A stretch of 64,000 nt of DNA from Panulirus ornatus (Eukaryota; Arthropoda; Malacostraca; Decapoda; Palinuridae). The notes beneath the pieces are model-generated. The model was not told the DNA's origin. It searched no databases and saw nothing but the letters and a program-made list of their open reading frames with translations. Position 1 is the first letter of the stretch. The number at the start of each line of letters is the position of its first letter. Made by a program: the position numbers and the translations under genes. Positions 59,588 to 64,000 of the stretch are shown one piece after another. The stretch is from positions 857,697-921,696 of the forward strand of contig NC_092231.1 of the NCBI RefSeq assembly GCF_036320965.1, read 5' to 3'.

Positions 59588-59672
59588 CCACTGAGAGGTC
59601 TTGTGAGTGATCTTGTGAGAGGTTTGTGAGAGATCTTGTGAGAGGTCCTGTGAGAGGTTTGTGAGAGGTCTT
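59588..59672. repeat. Short tandem repeat, about 12 bp
   Basis: GAGAGGTCTTGTGA variants recur six times with small length changes. Confidence 0.85.
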
Positions 59673-60140
59673 CTGCTTTGCAATACTACATGATAGCGTC
59701 ATGTATTCTTTCGTTTCATCATCTTTTCCTGTATTTGTAGTCATCATCTGTGTCATTATGAGTTGATTCTTTATGTACATGTTGTCTGCTTGTGACGTTA
59801 GTGTCCACATTTTATCAACATTTTTTCTAAGGTTTCCAGTCATAAACCTTTTCTGTTTACGTTAATTTCTAATGTTTGTTGTTTTTCTTCTACAAATTAA
59901 CCAATGCCATTTTGAGATCGAATTTACTTAAGAACGTTTTGCCACAGTATCCAACCCGCAGGCCAGTAGCAGATATGTTTGCACATATAGCTTGGCGACG
60001 CCTGACGGGCAGGATTAGGTAACTAGGTGAGCAAGGTGGTTAAGTGTGTGGAAACGTTTGCCCGCTACGAAGGTGGAGTGCTGTAGTGTTCACAGTTTCT
60101 CCAGGATCCCACCCTCACAGGTGATAAGGAAAAACGTCTT
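59673..60140. other. Unannotated stretch
   Basis: No feature was recognised. Confidence 0.45.
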
Positions 60141-60142
60141 GC

Positions 60143-60312
60143 CCTAACCTGCGTAACTGGTTACAAGAACTAGGTAGTGAGGCACCTAACCTGCGTAACT
60201 GGTTACAAGAACTAGGTAGTGAGGCACCTAACCTGCGTAACTGGTTACAAGAACTAGGTAGTGAGGCACCTAACCTGCGTAACTGGTTACAAGAACTAGG
60301 TAGTGAGGCACC
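60143..60312. repeat. 42-bp minisatellite, 4 copies
   Basis: Four identical or nearly identical copies of CCTAACCTGCGTAACTGGTT followed by ACAAGAACTAGG and TAGTGAGGCA. Each holds the small inverted repeat GTAAC-TG-GTTAC. Confidence 0.97.
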
Positions 60313-61284
60313 TTACACTGTGCAAGTAAGACTGTTTTTCGTGTGTTGCCAGACTCTAGGATGTAACACTTGTATGGTGGAGTCAGCATCTCTTTATTAC
60401 AAAATCACGCTCGGCTGGCCAGGCTAAAGTGAGCTTCCTGTATAACTGCTGTTCAGATTTTGACAAACACATGACAATGGCTGAGAGTTTAATTGGGTAC
60501 CATATTGTCAGTGGATCGTGAGGGCTTGTAACTTGCCCGTCTCACGCGGATCAAGTGTGAATTCCTGTACGAGCAACGCAATTGTTTGTGATCAGTTTGT
60601 CGTGTGCGCTGGCTGTGTTGCTAAGCTGCACATTGTAGGTCACAGTGACTAAGAAATGCCGAGGGAGTTAGAAACTGGTGCGTGACTCAGCTGTTTGTGT
60701 AGCATTCATATATACAAGTGTTAGTGGTATGGTAAGGGGCTCTGGCCGACCACTGCCAGCAGAAAAAAGAATATTACTTACAAACAAAGTAGCGAGAAAA
60801 ATTCCATGTGAAGCCTGGCTTGACGGTTAGGGCTACCTGTTGAGGTGTGTCCTGTGTGTTTTTATGATATATTATGTAAGTGTATTTCGTGGTAACTTTG
60901 GGACGGACTAGTGTGAATGACCAGACAAACTGTCAGATATGTATTACTGACTTGTCTGTGCATATTTGTCTGTTTCCCGTTGTACCAAGACTATTTTATA
61001 TTATCGTAGTGGACCATAAAAGTAGTCATGATGGGAAGATTATGAAAGAGACATCATTGTTTCTGTCTAGGGTTTTATTTTCACAACTTGAATCCGTAAC
61101 ATCATCATCTGTTGTTTTCCTCCTCACTCAGTAGGTCCTCCTACATCAGCCATGACGACTGTGTGGTGTTTATTCATGCATTTTCCGCTACTTGTCATAA
61201 AATCCTTTTCCGTGTGTTAGTCTTCCTGCTCCAGGTGACCATACTTGTCTCATGCATGCTGTAGAATTATGACTCTCAAACACG
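60313..61284. other. Unannotated stretch
   Basis: No feature was recognised. An 84-residue plus frame at 60880-61134 shows no domain. Confidence 0.45.
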
Positions 61285-61287
61285 TAA

Positions 61288-61425
61288 ACATTACCCTTGA
61301 GCACGACGGGACGACCCTTTAACACAATGATAAAACCCCTTTAGTACAGTGAGATGACCCAGTAACACGATGATACGACCCAGGAGCAGGACGGTACGAT
61401 ACCCTTGGCTATGATGGCCACATCT
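61288..61425 (+). repeat. 'ACGGTACGAC' dispersed repeat, copy 8
   Basis: About six diverged 21-bp units, including CCCTTGAGCACGACGGGACG and CAGGAGCAGGACGGTACGAT, then CTATGATGGCCACATCTTTG as the flank. Confidence 0.75.
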
Positions 61426-62412
61426 TTGACAACTGTTGTCCTTATTGTTACTTGTTCCAGCATTGTTTCTCAGTCCGAGGATATCCAGTTTTTTCCTCCT
61501 TTATCCAGTGTATGATAGTCTTGCTTTACTTATTCTCCGTAGTGATCCTTATCGTTTTGCTTTTCATATTCATTCTTCGTCTGCTCCCTGCAGTTCGATG
61601 TTGTTATCTGGGGTGACAACTGTCGAGCCGGTTGTAAGCATTGCTTAGGTTATTCTTGTATCCACCCACCAGGGAACCTGAGGAGGGAAATATGAGACAT
61701 GAAGAAGAAAGGGTTATACTGGAAGGGAATGGAAGACTATATCAGTAAGTGACGAGAACAGCAGACGTAAAGATGAGGAAAATCGTAAAGATCCCAGATA
61801 ATAGGGAGCGAGAGACTGACGAGAGATGTTAGGGAAGAAGGGATGGACGCTGGTTGTTCTTGACTTAGTAAGTAATATGATATTAAAGAGAGAGACCAGA
61901 AAGCAGATCAGGGGAAGTAGGTAGAAACGTAAGTACGTGTGAGGGCAATGAGAAGGGTAGGGAGGAGGGTGGATGACGGTAGGTGAAGGTAGGTAAGCAG
62001 ACCAACAAAAAGGAAGGTCGGTAAGTAATGTAGTATAAAGCAAATACATGAGGAAAGTTACGGTTGGCAGAAAAGGTGAAAAGAAAATAAAGGAAAAAGA
62101 AAGAGAGTGGGTCGAGTGCTGCACTTTGGAGACCTGTGTTGTTTAGCCACATCGTCACCACCTGCAGTATAGAGGACTCCTGGGCAGCTGGTGGGCCAGC
62201 TCTTGCCTCTCAGGTGGCAGGAGAGTGAAACAAGCAAGCTCACCTCGCACTTAATGCACGACGACTGTCTCAGACACCTTGCTTGCTGTCATGTAAGCAG
62301 GACAATAGAAAATAAATTCTGCAGTGATCCTGTTGGGAAATGATGATGGCCATGGAAGGTTGTAACAGGGTGTACAAGTGTTTAGGGGTCCAGACGGAGA
62401 GACGCTTGTAAG
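61426..62412. other. Unannotated stretch
   Basis: Purine-rich from about 61680 to 62110. The 136-residue minus frame at 61714-62124 follows that bias and has no domain. Confidence 0.4.
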
Positions 62413-62414
62413 TT

Positions 62415-62618
62415 ACAGGGAAGGTAACATACATTGGTGACAGTGAAGGTAGCATACACTGGTGACAGTGAAGGTAACATACATTGGTGACAGTGAAGGT
62501 AACATACATTGGTGACAGCGAAGGTAACATACATTGGTGACAGTGAAGGTAACATACATTAGTGACAGAGAAGGTAACATACATTGGTGACAGTGAAGGT
62601 AACATACATTGGTGACAA
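62415..62618. repeat. 25-bp minisatellite, 8 copies
   Basis: Unit GGTGACAGTGAAGGTAACAT followed by ACATT, with a few single-base variants. Confidence 0.96.
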
Positions 62619-62806
62619 TAACGCCAGCGATTTAAATGTTGTCAGACAGAGATTTCCGATGAAGGTTAAGTACCACAGTTGTATCCATCATGATGTTGAC
62701 CGTACATGTAAGATACAGCTGTCAACCTCGCTCACACTGAGGCACAAGATGTGAGAAGGATATTCTCTGACTCGTGTCCAGGGGAAGTATACAAAATCGT
62801 TTTTTG

Positions 62807-62807
<1 letters not shown>

Positions 62808-62891
<84 letters not shown>
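62808..62891. repeat. (TA)n microsatellite
   Basis: About 83 bp of TA with one phase break near 62849. Confidence 0.97.
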
Positions 62892-62892
<1 letters not shown>

Positions 62893-63478
62893 TATGGAAA
62901 AAAAATAATGTATCGAACTTGGTCAACTCCTGGACATCAATTATGCCGATGTCTGCAGCGTCCAGAAAGTCAGCTACGTCCGCATGGCTCAAACCATAGA
63001 TCATGAAGTGTAGTTGTGGTGTTTGTTTATAAAGATAAGTGCAGGATATTTATGGAGTAGATACTCAGTGTCTTTATTGTGGAATGTATATCTTTGTCAT
63101 ATGGGTTCCTTTTAGTATGTTGAACTGTATCATGTAATGTTGAAGAGATGGGTGGTGTTCAGAGCTTAGACATCTCGGATATGTCTGGAGAGTGCAGATT
63201 CAGGTGCATCCACCTGCATTTTAGTTCAGCACTGGGTGTGGGAGACGGTTATTTGATGTTTGTCTTGTCGTGTTGGTGTATTTTTATCATGGTGTTTGTT
63301 TGGGGTAGGGGGATGTGTAGGTTTAAGTGGTATCCCTCTCCCGCCCTTCATAATCGCAGGGAATAAGTGGGAAGTATTCATTCTCTCCCATCCCTAGGGA
63401 TAAGTTAGGTACTACTGTGAGGTAGGTTGGTCTTGTAGAATGACAATATATAAACGAGATGTGGTAATAGGAGCAGTC
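62892..63478. other. Unannotated stretch
   Basis: No feature was recognised. Confidence 0.5.
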
Positions 63479-63479
63479 T

Positions 63480-63792
63480 GATGGAGGGAGGGGGTTGATG
63501 TTTGTGATGGAGGGAGGGGGTTGATGTTTGTGATGTAGGGAGGGGGTTGATGTTTGTGATGGGGGGAGGGGGCTGATGTTTGTGATGGAGGGAGGGGGTT
63601 GATGTTTGTGATGGGGGAGGGGGTCGATGTTTGTGATGGAGGGAGGGGGTTGATGTTTGTGATGGGGGGAGGGGGTTGATGTTTGTGATGGGGGGAGGGG
63701 GCTGATGTTTGTGATGGGGGGAGGGGGTTGATGTTTGTGATGGGGGGAGGGGGTTGATGTTTGTGATGGAGGCGGGAGTTGATGTTTGTGAT
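63480..63792. repeat. 25-27 bp minisatellite, about 12 copies
   Basis: Unit GGAGGGAGGGGGTTGATGTT followed by TGTGAT. Copies differ by one or two G residues, which shifts the frame. The minus strand reads KHQPPPPIT-like repeats. Confidence 0.96.
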
Positions 63793-63837
63793 GAACTGGT
63801 GTGGCAATGTGGAGAGGATGAGCAAAAAAAAAATAAA

Positions 63838-64000
63838 AACGAGTGAATCTACGTGTCAGAGGTGGATAATCAAGGGGAAGGGGGAGACCTGGAAATAGAT
63901 TGAAGGATGGAGTGAAATAGACTTTGAGTTGTGGCCGTGGAGGGTGCGAGACGTGCTTGCGATAGAGCGAACTGGAGGATGACTTACTGCTAGTGGGTTG
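63838..64000 (+). mobile_element. RTE-like LINE C-terminus, copy cut by window end
   Basis: GTCAGAGGTGGATAATCAAG, GGGAGACCTGG, GATGGAGTGAAATAGACTTT, GATAGAGCGAACTGGA and TGCTAGTGGGTTG follow the same order as 29031-29200. This is a diverged copy of the same family, 35 kb away. An A-rich stretch precedes it. Confidence 0.78.

Overview
This window looks like gene-poor eukaryotic nuclear DNA, most probably from a decapod crustacean. The clues are very long, frequent dinucleotide microsatellites ((TA)n, (GA)n, (GT)n), many minisatellites, and fragments of non-LTR retrotransposons and a tRNA-related SINE whose sequence style I know from crab, lobster and shrimp DNA. The taxon is an inference. No host protein-coding gene, rRNA gene or intact tRNA gene could be supported. 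Nearly all open reading frames are translations of tandem repeats or chance frames.

Layout. 0-9 kb: microsatellites, 24-, 39-, 50- and 64-bp minisatellites, a SINE copy beside a fragment of a second short element (about 1.84-2.09 kb), two copies of a dispersed 'ACGGTACGAC' repeat, and a decayed LINE reverse transcriptase (about 7.59-8.64 kb). 9-19 kb: mostly unremarkable, with a CRE/CCAAT-like cluster at 13.7 kb and GA tracts. 19-20.5 kb: a decayed LINE reverse transcriptase on the minus strand. 21-27 kb: G/T-rich degenerate repeats, a 149-bp TA tract, an inverted SINE copy and 28-/30-bp arrays. 27.5-29.4 kb: a cluster of three fragments of one RTE-like LINE, one inverted. 29.56-30.98 kb: the largest array, about 61 copies of a 23-bp unit. 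31-38 kb: poly-C tracts, a minus-strand LINE C-terminal fragment at 33.2 kb and otherwise little. 38.2-39.6 kb: a mosaic of a dispersed repeat, a probable LINE C-terminus and a Tc1-like transposase relic with damaged catalytic residues. 40.3-40.8 kb: a 21-bp array with higher-order structure. 42-53 kb: microsatellites and degenerate arrays, with a SINE at 51.3 kb. 53-56 kb: two more LINE relics and a SINE 3' end. 57-64 kb: further arrays, ending with another copy of the RTE-like LINE C-terminus at the window edge.

Nothing here forms a working gene system. What stands out is repeat biology: a dispersed 21-bp-period element at eight places, two unrelated elements that share a 3' end, microsatellites that sit on retroelement tails, and a 23-bp array whose main variant is a CpG transition. 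All family assignments come from reading motifs by eye; no database search was run.
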